Source: an uncultured Roseibium sp.
GTDB taxonomy: Bacteria > Pseudomonadota > Alphaproteobacteria > Rhizobiales > Stappiaceae
Direction: 5' to 3'
Assembly (NCBI RefSeq): GCF_963669205.1
Contig: NZ_OY769915.1
Coordinates: forward strand, 4,934,001-4,998,000
Length of the DNA stretch: 64,000 nt
The translations under genes were made by a program, and so were the position numbers. This document shows positions 34,711 to 43,393 of the stretch, one piece after another; the stretch's first letter is position 1; each line of letters starts with the position of its first letter. Below the pieces are notes generated by a model that was not told the DNA's origin, searched no databases, and saw only the letters and a program-made list of their open reading frames with translations.

Positions 34711-35313
34711 ATGCACAAAATATTCACTGATGCACCACAACAGATAAATGGCCGGATAAAAATCCCCAAACCTAAGGTGGACGAGAATACATACAAAATA
34801 GCGGAGTCGGACATGAGGGCCGAAATGAACCCGTACTCTCACGCAAACCACTTCGAACTCGTTCGCGTTATCGAGAGAATGTACCGGCGTTACCTGGATC
34901 GCCTTCGCGTCGACCTGATCCGTATCGGGGCGGACGACATATCGCCGTCCCACGCAATGCTTCTGTTCACGATTGGCGACGACGACCTGTCGGTTCGCGA
35001 CCTCATGGACAGGGGGCACTACCTCGGCTCCAATGCCTCCTACAGTCTGAAACAGCTGGTTCAGTCGGGATATGTTGACCGCACCGCGTCAGCTCGGGAC
35101 AGGCGGTCGGCAAGGATCAGACTGACGGACAAGGGCAAGTCGCTTTGCAAGGCGATAAAGTCGGCGGACGAGGTCAACCAGTCGCAGATCGTGCGCAATG
35201 AGCGCGACCGCATGGCCCTGGAAGAGACCTTCGCCCTGCTGCGGAAACTGGAAGTCATTTGGGCAACCGATCTCCAGCAGCGCAACGGCCGGATGGGCGT
35301 CAACGGGTTCTGA
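34711..35313 (+). CDS. MarR/LdtR-like winged-helix regulator
   Basis: The 200-residue protein has an unstructured N-terminus of about 40 residues and then a winged-helix domain: VIERMYRRYLDRLRVDLIRI, ISPSHAMLLFTIGDDDLSVR, DLMDRGHYLGSNASYSLKQL as recognition helix, and ASARDRRSARIRLTDKGKSL as the wing. This pattern matches MarR proteins of the LdtR type known in Hyphomicrobiales, which control cell-envelope genes. AGGGGCGT precedes ATG 34711; ATG 34816 or later could also start translation. It lies 15 bases upstream of a glycosyltransferase gene and divergent from the T1SS operon, so control of envelope or glycan genes is likely. Confidence 0.85.
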   Translation: MHKIFTDAPQQINGRIKIPKPKVDENTYKIAESDMRAEMNPYSHANHFELVRVIERMYRRYLDRLRVDLIRIGADDISPSHAMLLFTIGDDDLSVRDLMDRGHYLGSNASYSLKQLVQSGYVDRTASARDRRSARIRLTDKGKSLCKAIKSADEVNQSQIVRNERDRMALEETFALLRKLEVIWATDLQQRNGRMGVNGF

Positions 35314-35328
35314 CCAGAGGCGCCGCCA

Positions 35329-36588
35329 ATGCATGTTGTTTTTGTGCACCGGCACGGCCCCGGGCAATTTGTACATATTGCCCGGCGCCTCATCCTTGAC
35401 GGGTGGACGGTTACGCTGGTTTGCGAAAGCACCGACAGGCCCGTTCCCGGGCTCCGGGTGTTGCGGTATGGCAGCGCGGACACAGGCACGCAAGGAAGCC
35501 GGGACCGGAAAGAAGCATCCATTCCCTATATTGAGGCGGGTCGGCGTGTCGCTGACATTCTCAGCCGGCTTTCGCTGCACGGCAGAGCGCCGGATCTCGT
35601 TGTCGGACATATTGCCTGGGGCGGGATGATGTTCGTCAAGGATGCCCTCCCCGACACGCCGGTGATCGGGTTCTGCGAGTATTATTTCCATCCCGCGGGA
35701 GGAGATGCCGGTTTTGCTCCATCGGACGAGATCAGCCTGGAGCGAAGGCAGACCATGCGGCTGCGCAACGCCGTGCAACTCGCGACGCTCGATCAGATGG
35801 ACTACGGCATCAGCCCGACGATGTGGCAGAAAAGCAGATATCCGGCCGAATACCGGAACAAGATCGTCGCCCAGCACGAAGGCATCGATACTTCCCGCGC
35901 CCGTCCCGATGCCCTTGCTTCCCTCCGCTTGCCGGATGGAACGCTTTTGAGCGCTGGCGATCCGGTTGTCACCTTCGCGGCCCGCGATCTTGAACCCTAC
36001 CGCGGCTTTCCGCAGTTCATGCGCACTGCGGCGGCAGTCGGCAAACGCAATCCCGACGTCCGCTTCGTCATCGCGGGCGGTGACGGCATAAGTTACGGAA
36101 GCGGACCGCAGGGCGGTGACAGCTGGCGCAAACAGCTCCTGAAGGAAACCGGGCTTTCAGCGGACAAGGTGCATTTTCTCGGTCAGATTCCCCATCGCGA
36201 TCTCGTGCGTCTGTTTCAGGTGACGGCGGCCCATGTCTACCTGACCTATCCCTTCGTCCTCTCCTGGTCGTTCCTGGAAGCCATGTCCTGCGGAGCGCCT
36301 GTCATCGCGTCCGCCACACCGCCGGTGCGCGAAGTGGTCAGCGACGGCGTCAATGGCCGCCTGGTGGATTTTTTCGACACCGATGGTTTTGCGGAGAAAA
36401 TAGAGGACGCCCTGGCAAATCCGGACGCCTTCCGCCCGCTGCGCACCGAAGCACGGCGAACAATCGTCTCGCGCTACGACCTGAATGACTGTTGTGCGAA
36501 ACTGCACCGGTTCATGCTGCAGGTGGCGGCAAAACGTCAAAGGCCGTCATCAGTTCAGCAGGACCCGGCAATTCCGCTCAATGCCTGA
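35329..36588 (+). CDS. Glycosyltransferase family 4
   Basis: The 419-residue protein has the GT-B layout: MHVVFVHRHGPGQFVHIAR with the acceptor-side start, VVTFAARDLEPYRGFPQFMR near 210, DKVHFLGQIPHRDLVRLFQV near 285 and SWSFLEAMSCGAPVIASATP near 310. The second Glu of the ExxxxxxxE motif is present (FLEAMS), but the first position is not Glu, as in a minority of GT4 enzymes. It follows the MarR-like regulator after 15 bases and is probably co-transcribed. A role in the surface glycan is inferred from the cluster. Confidence 0.9.
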   Translation: MHVVFVHRHGPGQFVHIARRLILDGWTVTLVCESTDRPVPGLRVLRYGSADTGTQGSRDRKEASIPYIEAGRRVADILSRLSLHGRAPDLVVGHIAWGGMMFVKDALPDTPVIGFCEYYFHPAGGDAGFAPSDEISLERRQTMRLRNAVQLATLDQMDYGISPTMWQKSRYPAEYRNKIVAQHEGIDTSRARPDALASLRLPDGTLLSAGDPVVTFAARDLEPYRGFPQFMRTAAAVGKRNPDVRFVIAGGDGISYGSGPQGGDSWRKQLLKETGLSADKVHFLGQIPHRDLVRLFQVTAAHVYLTYPFVLSWSFLEAMSCGAPVIASATPPVREVVSDGVNGRLVDFFDTDGFAEKIEDALANPDAFRPLRTEARRTIVSRYDLNDCCAKLHRFMLQVAAKRQRPSSVQQDPAIPLNA

Positions 36589-36651
36589 CATGAGCGAAGA
36601 ACCATTCGGGCAAGGGCCGGATTAACCGGCGCTGCGCAGTCTCGGTTGCCG

Positions 36652-38130
36652 CTACATGAGAGACTGGGACGCTTCACGCACCGTGTTCGTCGATCCTTCC
36701 AGCTGGCTGGCAGCCGACGAAATGGTCTGGAGATTTGACGTCACCAGTTCGACCCCCTGCGCCGCCGATTGCATGTTGGAGGAGATGTCATTGGTGACGG
36801 CGGTCTGCTCTTCGACCGCGGTCGAGATGCTTGTGGCAATCTCGGCGATGTTCTTGATCACGCCCATGATCGACTCAATGGCTTCAACGGCACGCTCTGT
36901 TGTTTCCTGAACGGAGTTGACCTGCGTGGAGATCTCTTCCGTCGCCTTGCTCGTCTGGGACGCAAGGCTCTTCACCTCGGAGGCAACCACCGCAAATCCC
37001 TTGCCCGCTTCACCGGCCCGTGCCGCTTCGATGGTCGCATTCAGCGCCAGCAGGTTGGTCTGGTCGGCGATCCCGTCGATGAGTTCGATGACCGAACCGA
37101 TCGTCTTCGCGTCTTCGGAAAGACCGGACATGATCTCGCTGGACCGTTCCGCCTCGCCCTGCGCGCTGCCGGAGACCTCGAGCGCCACCTGAACCTGGCG
37201 GCTGATTTCCTGAATGGAGGCGACCAGCTCTTCGGAGGCTGCGGCGACTGTCTGCACGCTCGAGGACGTCTGTTCGGCAGCCGACGCGGATTCGCTGGCC
37301 TGATGCGCCGTTTGCGAAATCGACTGCGACATGTCCGTGAGGTCCGTGTCGATCTGCTGCTGAACCGACCTGCGGCGCTGGCGCTCCAGAACCTGATCCG
37401 TGATGTCGGATGCAAACTTCACGACCTTGAACGGACGGCCCGAGGCGTCCATGATCGGGTTGTACGTGGCCTGGATCCAGATCTCGCGCCCGCCCTTGGC
37501 AAACCGTTTGAACTCATCCGCCTTGAACTGGCCTTCGGCAAGTTCTTCCCAGAACCGGCGATACGCATCGCTCTGGCCGTAGTCCGGCTCCACGAACATT
37601 CTGTGGTGCTGTCCGCGGATCTCGTCGATCGAATAGCCCGTGGCACCGAGAAAATTCTCATTGGCGTCAAGGATCGTGCCGTCGAGTTCGAAGTGAATCA
37701 CGGCCTGCGAGCGATTGAGCGCATCGACCTGCCCCTCGAAATCGGCGCTGCGAATTTTCTGCGCCGTGATGTCGGACGCGATCTTGACGACCTTGACCAC
37801 CTTGCCGGCTGCGTTGACAACCGGATTGTAGGAGGCCTGGATCCAGACCTCGTTTCCGGCCTTGTCGAACCGCAGAAATTCTTCGGCCTTGAATTCGCCA
37901 TCTGCAAGTTCGGCCCAGAACTCCTTGTACTCGAGGCTGTTGCCATAGTCCGGGTCCACGAACATCCGGTGATGCTGGCCCTTGATCTCGTCAAGCGTGT
38001 AACCCATTGCCCCGAGGAAGTTCGGATTGGCATTCAGGATGTGCCCGTCGGGCGTGAATTCGATCATTGCCTGCGAGCGGCTGAAGGCCTCGATTGTTGC
38101 CTTGGCGGAGCTCCCGAAAAAAAGCGTCAT
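36652..38130 (-). CDS. Soluble methyl-accepting chemotaxis protein with two PAS domains
   Basis: The 492-residue receptor has two tandem PAS domains (about residues 10-125 and 130-245). They share the block GQHHRMFVDPDYG / GQHHRMFVEPDYG and PAC endings KVVKIASDIT / KVVKFASDIT. A signalling domain with the hairpin tip IDGIADQTNLLALNATIEAA RAGEAGKGFAVVA lies near 370-405. No membrane segment is present, so it is a cytoplasmic chemoreceptor, possibly sensing redox state or a small ligand. ATG 38130 has AAGGGACACG upstream; the in-frame extension to 38304 is not protein-like. The two PAS domains look like an internal duplication. No other chemotaxis genes adjoin it. Confidence 0.9.
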   Translation of the reverse strand: MTLFFGSSAKATIEAFSRSQAMIEFTPDGHILNANPNFLGAMGYTLDEIKGQHHRMFVDPDYGNSLEYKEFWAELADGEFKAEEFLRFDKAGNEVWIQASYNPVVNAAGKVVKVVKIASDITAQKIRSADFEGQVDALNRSQAVIHFELDGTILDANENFLGATGYSIDEIRGQHHRMFVEPDYGQSDAYRRFWEELAEGQFKADEFKRFAKGGREIWIQATYNPIMDASGRPFKVVKFASDITDQVLERQRRRSVQQQIDTDLTDMSQSISQTAHQASESASAAEQTSSSVQTVAAASEELVASIQEISRQVQVALEVSGSAQGEAERSSEIMSGLSEDAKTIGSVIELIDGIADQTNLLALNATIEAARAGEAGKGFAVVASEVKSLASQTSKATEEISTQVNSVQETTERAVEAIESIMGVIKNIAEIATSISTAVEEQTAVTNDISSNMQSAAQGVELVTSNLQTISSAASQLEGSTNTVREASQSLM

Positions 38131-38463
38131 GGCGTGTCCCTTCGAACTCAAAGTTCTCATTAACGTTGAGTTACGCACTGTTAAGTAAAAAAAATATTGA
38201 TCCAAAACGCTTTCGGAGTCGTAGAATGGCCCTTTTGACTTCCGGACAAAGAATTGGCACTTCAACCTTAAGTATAATTTCGAAACTATTCTTCGCAAAG
38301 ACATTCAGTAAAAATACCGATAAACGCTTGTCGGAACGCGCCAGGGCGTCCGAAATGCAAAAGACTGCAAATCTTGGTTGAAATTTGCACGGCCTTCAAA
38401 AAAAGTCCTGTTGGCCGGGAAAAATTCGTTTCCCGTTTGCGGCCCGCCCCCGAAACCCGGCCT
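38131..38463. other. Intergenic region before the chemoreceptor gene
   Basis: No gene is seen. The part from about 38160 to 38380 is AT-rich and should hold the promoter of the minus-strand chemoreceptor gene. I could not identify a specific operator or a terminator for the pseudogene that ends at 38464. Confidence 0.4.
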
Positions 38464-38869
38464 TCATGCCAGGAATTTTTCGACCTCTTCGTTGAACCTG
38501 TGAAGGGCCCCCTCGTAGCGCCCGAAGGTCAACATCGTGTTGGCACCGCTCTCAAGCCCGGCTTGCACCGCTTCGTTGACGGCACACATTGACGAACGCA
38601 TTGACCGCGCCATCCCGGTCGCGCGTGAGCAACACCGGCAGCCCACCGAGTTGCCGCGTCAGGAAGCTCCCGCTTTCGGGCAATTCTCCGGTATGCGCGG
38701 CAATCATCGGAAGCCGCCGGAAGATCCTGCTCCGCTCGCGCGCGAACCGGTCGGCAGACCGATAGCGTTCGACAGGAGACAACTGAATGCTGTCATCGAG
38801 AAAGAACAGGCCGTTCTCCCCCAACCCCTTCAATTCCTGCAACAGCGAGATTTCCAGCGCGCGGTCCAT
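38464..38869 (-). pseudogene. Rieske-type ring-hydroxylating oxygenase alpha subunit, internally deleted
   Basis: The minus strand starts at 38869 like a Rieske oxygenase: FARERSRIFRRLPMIAAHTG, then SFLTRQLGGLPVLLTRDRDG and AVNAFVNVCRQR, where the first Rieske Cys-His motif should begin. The frame then ends at 38552 in SGASRA. In another frame from about 38590, NEAVQAGLESGANTMLTFGR and YEGALHRFNEEVEKFLA match the C-terminal end of the same family, ending with TGA at 38466-38464. Roughly 900 bases between VNVC and VNEAVQ are missing, and the join shifts the frame. The Rieske cluster and the mononuclear iron site are gone, so the product cannot be active. A TetR gene with intact operator-like sites faces it. 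Confidence 0.82.
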
Positions 38870-38896
38870 CTTCTTTCTCTCTGCAAACCGCCAATC

Positions 38897-38933
38897 CTTA
38901 CCAATCGGTAAGCCAGACTTTACGACTGGTAAG
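38897..38933. promoter_or_regulatory. Tandem TetR operator-like palindromes
   Basis: CTTACCAATCGGTAAG (38897-38912) is a palindrome with a single central mismatch pair. CTTTACGACTGGTAAG (38918-38933) is a weaker second copy 21 bp on. They lie between the TetR gene and the divergent oxygenase remnant, the expected place for TetR autoregulatory operators. Confidence 0.65.
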
Positions 38934-38960
38934 TTGTCAATTGAATGCTATGATCGCGCC

Positions 38961-39545
38961 ATGACCGGGCAAATCGATTCTCCGAAAAAGAAGTTCATCG
39001 ACACGGCCTTACGGCTGTTCTCCGAACGCGGGTTTTACGGCGCGTCCCTGGCGGATGTCGCCGATGAACTGGGGCTGACGAAACAGTCGATCCTGTATCA
39101 CTTCAGGACGAAGGAAGCCCTCTATGCCGCGGTGTTGACGGATGTTTCCGGGCGGTTCGATGCCATCATCGAGGACGTTGCACGACTGGATCAGAGCGCG
39201 GAGAAAAAGCTGCGGTTCTTTCTGGAAAGACTGCTGGACCACGCACAGCATGCGCCGTGCGACGGCCGGCTCATTGCAAGAGAGCTGCTCGACAATCTGG
39301 ACCGTGTCGAGACCAGCCGGAAGTGGTACCTGAAAACCTTTCTCGACAAGAGCGTCGATCTCCTCACCGACCTGCCCAAGTGGCGCTACCGCACCGAAGC
39401 GGAACGCACCGCGGCCGCCTACCAGTTGATCGGTGCAGTCAGTTACTTCGCAATTTCCGAGCCCACGCTGCAGGCGATCTGGGGGCGAAGCAGACTGGAA
39501 GACACAAAAGATGTCTTCCTGTCCACTTTGCTTTTGCGCCTGTAA
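38961..39545 (+). CDS. TetR family transcriptional regulator
   Basis: The 194-residue protein has a TetR DNA-binding domain: KKKFIDTALRLFSERGFYGA, SLADVADELGLTKQSILYHF, RTKEALYAAVL (residues 9-58). A ligand-binding helical domain follows. ATG 38961 was chosen by family start; an upstream in-frame reading crosses the operator region. It is divergent from the deleted Rieske oxygenase gene, which was presumably its target. Two operator-like palindromes lie in front. Its present-day targets may lie elsewhere. Confidence 0.9.
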   Translation: MTGQIDSPKKKFIDTALRLFSERGFYGASLADVADELGLTKQSILYHFRTKEALYAAVLTDVSGRFDAIIEDVARLDQSAEKKLRFFLERLLDHAQHAPCDGRLIARELLDNLDRVETSRKWYLKTFLDKSVDLLTDLPKWRYRTEAERTAAAYQLIGAVSYFAISEPTLQAIWGRSRLEDTKDVFLSTLLLRL

Positions 39546-39600
39546 ATCGCGACGCCGGTGACAGAATTTGGACCGGCGCGCGCACGCCCCGGCCAGAGTG

Positions 39601-41577
39601 TTATTTCCGCAATGTCATTGCCGGGTTATGCGCGAAGAAATTGAACGGCATGATGTGCACCGTTTTCCACTCCGTCGACATAACCGGCCAATCCTCCATA
39701 CGCGGGATGTGATGGAAGCCGGCGGTGAACCAGGACACCACATCCTTGCCCACCAGCGGCCTGTCCGCCTTGACCCATTCGGCAAGCGTATCCGACCCGT
39801 CGCTCTGCATCGCATACTTCCCGCCAGCATAGCGTTGATCCGGATCATGAACCGTGGTCCAGGACGAATATTCGATATAGGCGTTGCGCTTGAACGGCGG
39901 ATCGTTCTCAAAGTCGAACGGGCCATAGGCGATCGAGCCGTGATGGATCATCCAGCCCGGCGTCTGCCCCAGATATCCTTCCCGTGCCGGATTGGTGATG
40001 TGCACGTGCTTCGGCTTTGAAGCGCTGAAGCGGTAGCGGGCGTCCAGTTCGCTGTCCGGCATCTCGTGTTTCCAGATCCACATGGACTTGCGCGGATGGT
40101 TCGGGTCGAGGTCTGCGGGAACGATTTCCATCGTGCCCATGTGGTTGACCGGCTGGTCGATGTCGAAGTCGATGCGGAAGTTGAAATAGTGGTCGTGATT
40201 GGCGGCCACCAGGTTGGGCGCGATCAGCGTGCCGTATTTCGTATCCTCGGCCGCCGTTGCATCATTCATCGACGTCGAGGCGACACCCTTGACCGCATCA
40301 AGACCGGTCGCGCCGATCTTGATGAAGATCTGCCCGTCCTGCTTCAGGCGGTAGTCGATCAGGTAGTCGTAGTTGCCGACTTCCGACGCGGTGCGCACCA
40401 CCAGTTCGGTTTCCGGGCGTCCTTCGGCCGGAGTGAACTGGTCGGGACCTTGCGCGAAGATCTCGAAATGACGCCAGGCCGGATCGCCTATGTTGCGCTC
40501 GAAGATGCAGATCGCATCCGGTATTTCCAGCGGAGCGCCGGCGTCATCCGTGATCAATGCGGGCAGGAAGGTCGCGTAGTCCGGGCAGTCGATCCCGGCG
40601 CGCAGCGGTGTCAGGAACAGGCCGAACCCGTATTCGCCGCTGTCCATGTAGGTCCGCCAGTACCAGCCCTCGGTCGGGTCCATGTAGGGCACGAACACCT
40701 CGGACAGATGCATCTGGTAGATCACCGACCGCCACGTTCCCTGATCATTCGCGTCCAGATTGGAAATGACCAGCCCCGGCCGCTTGTCGACGCGGTAGTT
40801 GAAGCGCCAGATGTCCCATTCGACATGGCTGCCGTCGACCGTGTAGTTCGGGCCGCCTTCCTGCTTCAGGAGAACCCGGTTGGTCTCGGGGCGAAGCGGC
40901 ACGCGTTCGGCAATTTCCTCTTCCGTATAGCCCCACGGATCCTGGGGTATGGGAACGACCCCGGTATCGACGACCTCGATGACTTCCTTCTTGCCCACGT
41001 CGAACAGCGTGAACAGCCCCTCGATGGGCTTGGCATAGAAATTCGAACCGGTCGGGTTCTGGTAGCACGGGATTTTCATCAGGCGGGAATCTTCGAATTC
41101 CGGCGTGAAAAAGTTTCCGGCCGTCAGTGGCAGGCAGAAGGCATCCTCGGGCGTCAGCCCGCGGGCCTCAAGTCCGGCAACCATGTCCGGGTGGCTCAGC
41201 CCGCCTTCCAGCGCGGTCATGAATTCGGCAAAGAGGATCATCGGCTGGCCGGAATCCGGGATCGCCGCATTGCTCTCCACTGTGCCTTGCGTGATGTTGA
41301 CGACGGCTTCGCTGAACCCGTCCGCGGTGGTGAACTGAACCATGGCCTTGCGGTCAAGCGCGTCGCCTTCGCTCCACGCCAGAACATCTGCCTTCGGCGG
41401 TTCCTTCAGCTCGATCAATGGAAACAGGGTTTCGTCCGTGACGGTCCCGCTGTCTTTCAGGATCTGGTTGATCGTCTGGTATTCTTCGGCAGTCAGTCCG
41501 TCCAGCGGATGCGCCAGTGCGCTCGTGGCCATGCCGGCCAGAACCGCGCCTGAGGTCAAGATCTGCTTGATTTTCAT
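39601..41577 (-). CDS. Copper amine oxidase (primary-amine oxidase, periplasmic)
   Basis: The 658-residue protein has a signal peptide (MKIKQILTSGAVLAGMATSA, cleavage near ALA-HP). It shows the landmarks of copper/topaquinone amine oxidases: the catalytic base Asp in YMDSGEYGFG (D312), the cofactor-forming Tyr in VGNYDYLIDY (Y403), copper ligands in HDHYFNF (H461, H463), and a C-terminal His in GFHHIPRMEDWP. The enzyme oxidises primary amines such as phenylethylamine or tyramine to aldehydes, releasing ammonia and peroxide. A convergent TetR gene lies 55 bases downstream. An AraC regulator gene lies upstream on the same strand, as FeaR does for TynA. The nearby paa genes fit an aromatic amine substrate. 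Confidence 0.93.
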   Translation of the reverse strand: MKIKQILTSGAVLAGMATSALAHPLDGLTAEEYQTINQILKDSGTVTDETLFPLIELKEPPKADVLAWSEGDALDRKAMVQFTTADGFSEAVVNITQGTVESNAAIPDSGQPMILFAEFMTALEGGLSHPDMVAGLEARGLTPEDAFCLPLTAGNFFTPEFEDSRLMKIPCYQNPTGSNFYAKPIEGLFTLFDVGKKEVIEVVDTGVVPIPQDPWGYTEEEIAERVPLRPETNRVLLKQEGGPNYTVDGSHVEWDIWRFNYRVDKRPGLVISNLDANDQGTWRSVIYQMHLSEVFVPYMDPTEGWYWRTYMDSGEYGFGLFLTPLRAGIDCPDYATFLPALITDDAGAPLEIPDAICIFERNIGDPAWRHFEIFAQGPDQFTPAEGRPETELVVRTASEVGNYDYLIDYRLKQDGQIFIKIGATGLDAVKGVASTSMNDATAAEDTKYGTLIAPNLVAANHDHYFNFRIDFDIDQPVNHMGTMEIVPADLDPNHPRKSMWIWKHEMPDSELDARYRFSASKPKHVHITNPAREGYLGQTPGWMIHHGSIAYGPFDFENDPPFKRNAYIEYSSWTTVHDPDQRYAGGKYAMQSDGSDTLAEWVKADRPLVGKDVVSWFTAGFHHIPRMEDWPVMSTEWKTVHIMPFNFFAHNPAMTLRK

Positions 41578-41758
41578 GAACCCTCTCCGGTTTCTCTTTT
41601 TGAGCCCGGAACCGGAACATCGAACATCGCTTCAGGTTCGGATCAAGAGCATCCTCCCGGCTCCTGATCCAATGCGTGTTATCTCGGACCGGCTCCCTCA
41701 CGATTACCATACTCAGGTAGACGCGGCGGTCTTGGGCGAGGACGCCAAAGGCTTTGGT

Positions 41759-42730
41759 TCAGAGCGACACTTTCTTCCTGAGATCGCCGGGCGGCATCCC
41801 GTACCTGTCGCGGAAAGCCCGGTAGAAATAGGAAAGATCGTTGAAGCCGCTTTCATAGGCGACGTCCGAAATCGTATTGCGTCCCGGCCCTGCCGGGGCC
41901 GCATTGAGACGCGCCCGCGCGGTCTCCAGGCGGACCGCGAGCAGGCGCTTGCCTACGGGTTCGCCAAGTGCGCCGAACTGCCTCTGCAACGTCCGCGGCG
42001 AAACCTGGAGGAGCTCCGCCAATTTCTGCGGGCCGAAATCGGGGTCGGTCGCGTATCTGTCAATCAATGTCAGGGCACGCGACAACACGCCCTTGGATGT
42101 CCGGTCCCGAAGGGCCTCCTGGTGTTCGACACTTCGGAAATAGGCCCCGAGAATACTGAGAAAGGCTTCCCCGTGATGCGGCGCAACACTCGCGTCATCG
42201 GAAAAGATCTTTGCAAGCACGGCCCGCATCGCCACGAACAGGGGGTCCGCGCGATCAATGGCAATTCCGCCGGTGCAGATCGCGCCGAACCGGTGCAACA
42301 TTTCCGATCGGGGGAGATGGATCGACACCTGCCGCGCGTCGACCCCTTTATAGACAAACTCCGAACACTGCGCGCTGTCCACCAGGTACATGTCACCGGG
42401 CGCGAGATGAACGGATGTGTCGTTCTGGTGGATCCAGCAATTGCCCTTGTCCTGTATCACGAGGAAGAGATGCTCTCCCGGATCCCGCTTGATCATGCGC
42501 TTGTCGCGCAGAACACGTTTCGCATTCAGGGAAACAATCGCCGTTTCGAAGCGCGACACGCTCACGGTGGAAACGTCGCCATTCACACATCCGCTCCCGG
42601 CATCCGGCGGCTCGATTTCAAAATCGCCGCACACATTGCGGATGTTTCCGGTCAGTTCCTCGACAGGCTGCCGCCGGGCACGCGTCGGTGCCAGTGGTGA
42701 TATGGCGAGATCGATGTTGTCAGGCGTCAT
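41759..42730 (-). CDS. AraC family regulator, FeaR-like context
   Basis: The 323-residue protein has an N-terminal AraC-binding-like domain (EHLFLVIQDKGNCWIHQND, LAPGDMYLVDSAQCSEFVYK, residues 85-130) and a C-terminal HTH_18 domain (KLAELLQVSPRTLQRQFGAL, then ISDVAYESGFNDLSYFYRAF, ending RYGMPPGDLRKK). The N-terminal type matches FeaR/AraC-binding-like proteins. Its position 181 bp upstream of the copper amine oxidase on the same strand parallels feaR and tynA, so activation of the oxidase by an aromatic amine or its aldehyde is a good hypothesis. Confidence 0.87.
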   Translation of the reverse strand: MTPDNIDLAISPLAPTRARRQPVEELTGNIRNVCGDFEIEPPDAGSGCVNGDVSTVSVSRFETAIVSLNAKRVLRDKRMIKRDPGEHLFLVIQDKGNCWIHQNDTSVHLAPGDMYLVDSAQCSEFVYKGVDARQVSIHLPRSEMLHRFGAICTGGIAIDRADPLFVAMRAVLAKIFSDDASVAPHHGEAFLSILGAYFRSVEHQEALRDRTSKGVLSRALTLIDRYATDPDFGPQKLAELLQVSPRTLQRQFGALGEPVGKRLLAVRLETARARLNAAPAGPGRNTISDVAYESGFNDLSYFYRAFRDRYGMPPGDLRKKVSL

Positions 42731-42852
42731 TCGATCGACCTGTTCGCTTAAGGAGATGAACCGCGGGTTCGCTCGTGTCCTTGCAAGCTTAGACCCGGCA
42801 ACGCTCTGCGGTAAAGAGAAGACCGCTCAACTGATCGGCAGTCCCCATGCAC

Positions 42853-43120
42853 TAGGTGACGGACTCATAAATGAGGCCGAAATGGTTTGAGGCGGATTGC
42901 TTCTCCTCAAGGAGCGGAAGCGCAGGAAATGTGGTTCATTTTCGAGCCTTTCGCGACGCCGGGGAGGCGCAGTCCGGTCAAATCCGAAGGACATGGAAAT
43001 GGCTTTACCCCGTGTCGTCAGCGTGCTTGACCGGGCAGGAAGCCCGCTCCGCACACTCTTCCTGACGGGATTTCGCCATTTCACATGCCATTTCAGTCTC
43101 ATTTATGGGTCCATCACCTA
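42853..43120. mobile_element. MITE-like element, copy 1 (268 bp)
   Basis: The ends are imperfect inverted repeats of about 33 bp, beginning TAGGTGACGGACTCATAAATG on the left and TAGGTGATGGACCCATAAATG on the complementary right end (20-base cores GGACYCATAAATGAG). The element is bounded by TA on both sides, as expected for insertion at TA by an IS630/Tc1-mariner-type transposase. The inside carries no transposase; the short frames within it are not protein-like. A copy about 95% similar by eye lies inverted at 57036-57358. The remaining intergenic space from 42731 to 43393 holds the paaG operator and no gene. Confidence 0.8.
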
Positions 43121-43321
43121 ATCTTCTGTCGGACAATGCAGTCCCGGACGCCGGGCCCTGTGGCGGATTACTTCCATGCATGCTGTCCAATGGCCCCTCC
43201 CCTTGAAGAAATCAGACAATCCGGCTGCTTGCGATCCCCGGTCCAAATGGGCACCATACGGTGCAGAAGCGCTTGCTCTGCCCCAGACGCTGATCACGAA
43301 CGAAAATCAGACAACACTATA

Positions 43322-43343
43322 ATTGATCGACCGGACGGTTTAT
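43322..43343. promoter_or_regulatory. 22-bp palindromic operator upstream of paaG
   Basis: The site has the pattern ATTGA-NN-GACCGG-NN-GGT-NN-AT, an imperfect palindrome 50 bases before the paaG start. It matches the site at 46066-46087 before the TetR gene in 16 of 22 positions, including the central GACCGG. The two sites together define a likely operator for that TetR protein. Confidence 0.7.
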
Positions 43344-43393
43344 GCAATAAAGAAATCGCGGACCCGGAGAGCCAGGGGTCCAGGGAGTGGAAA

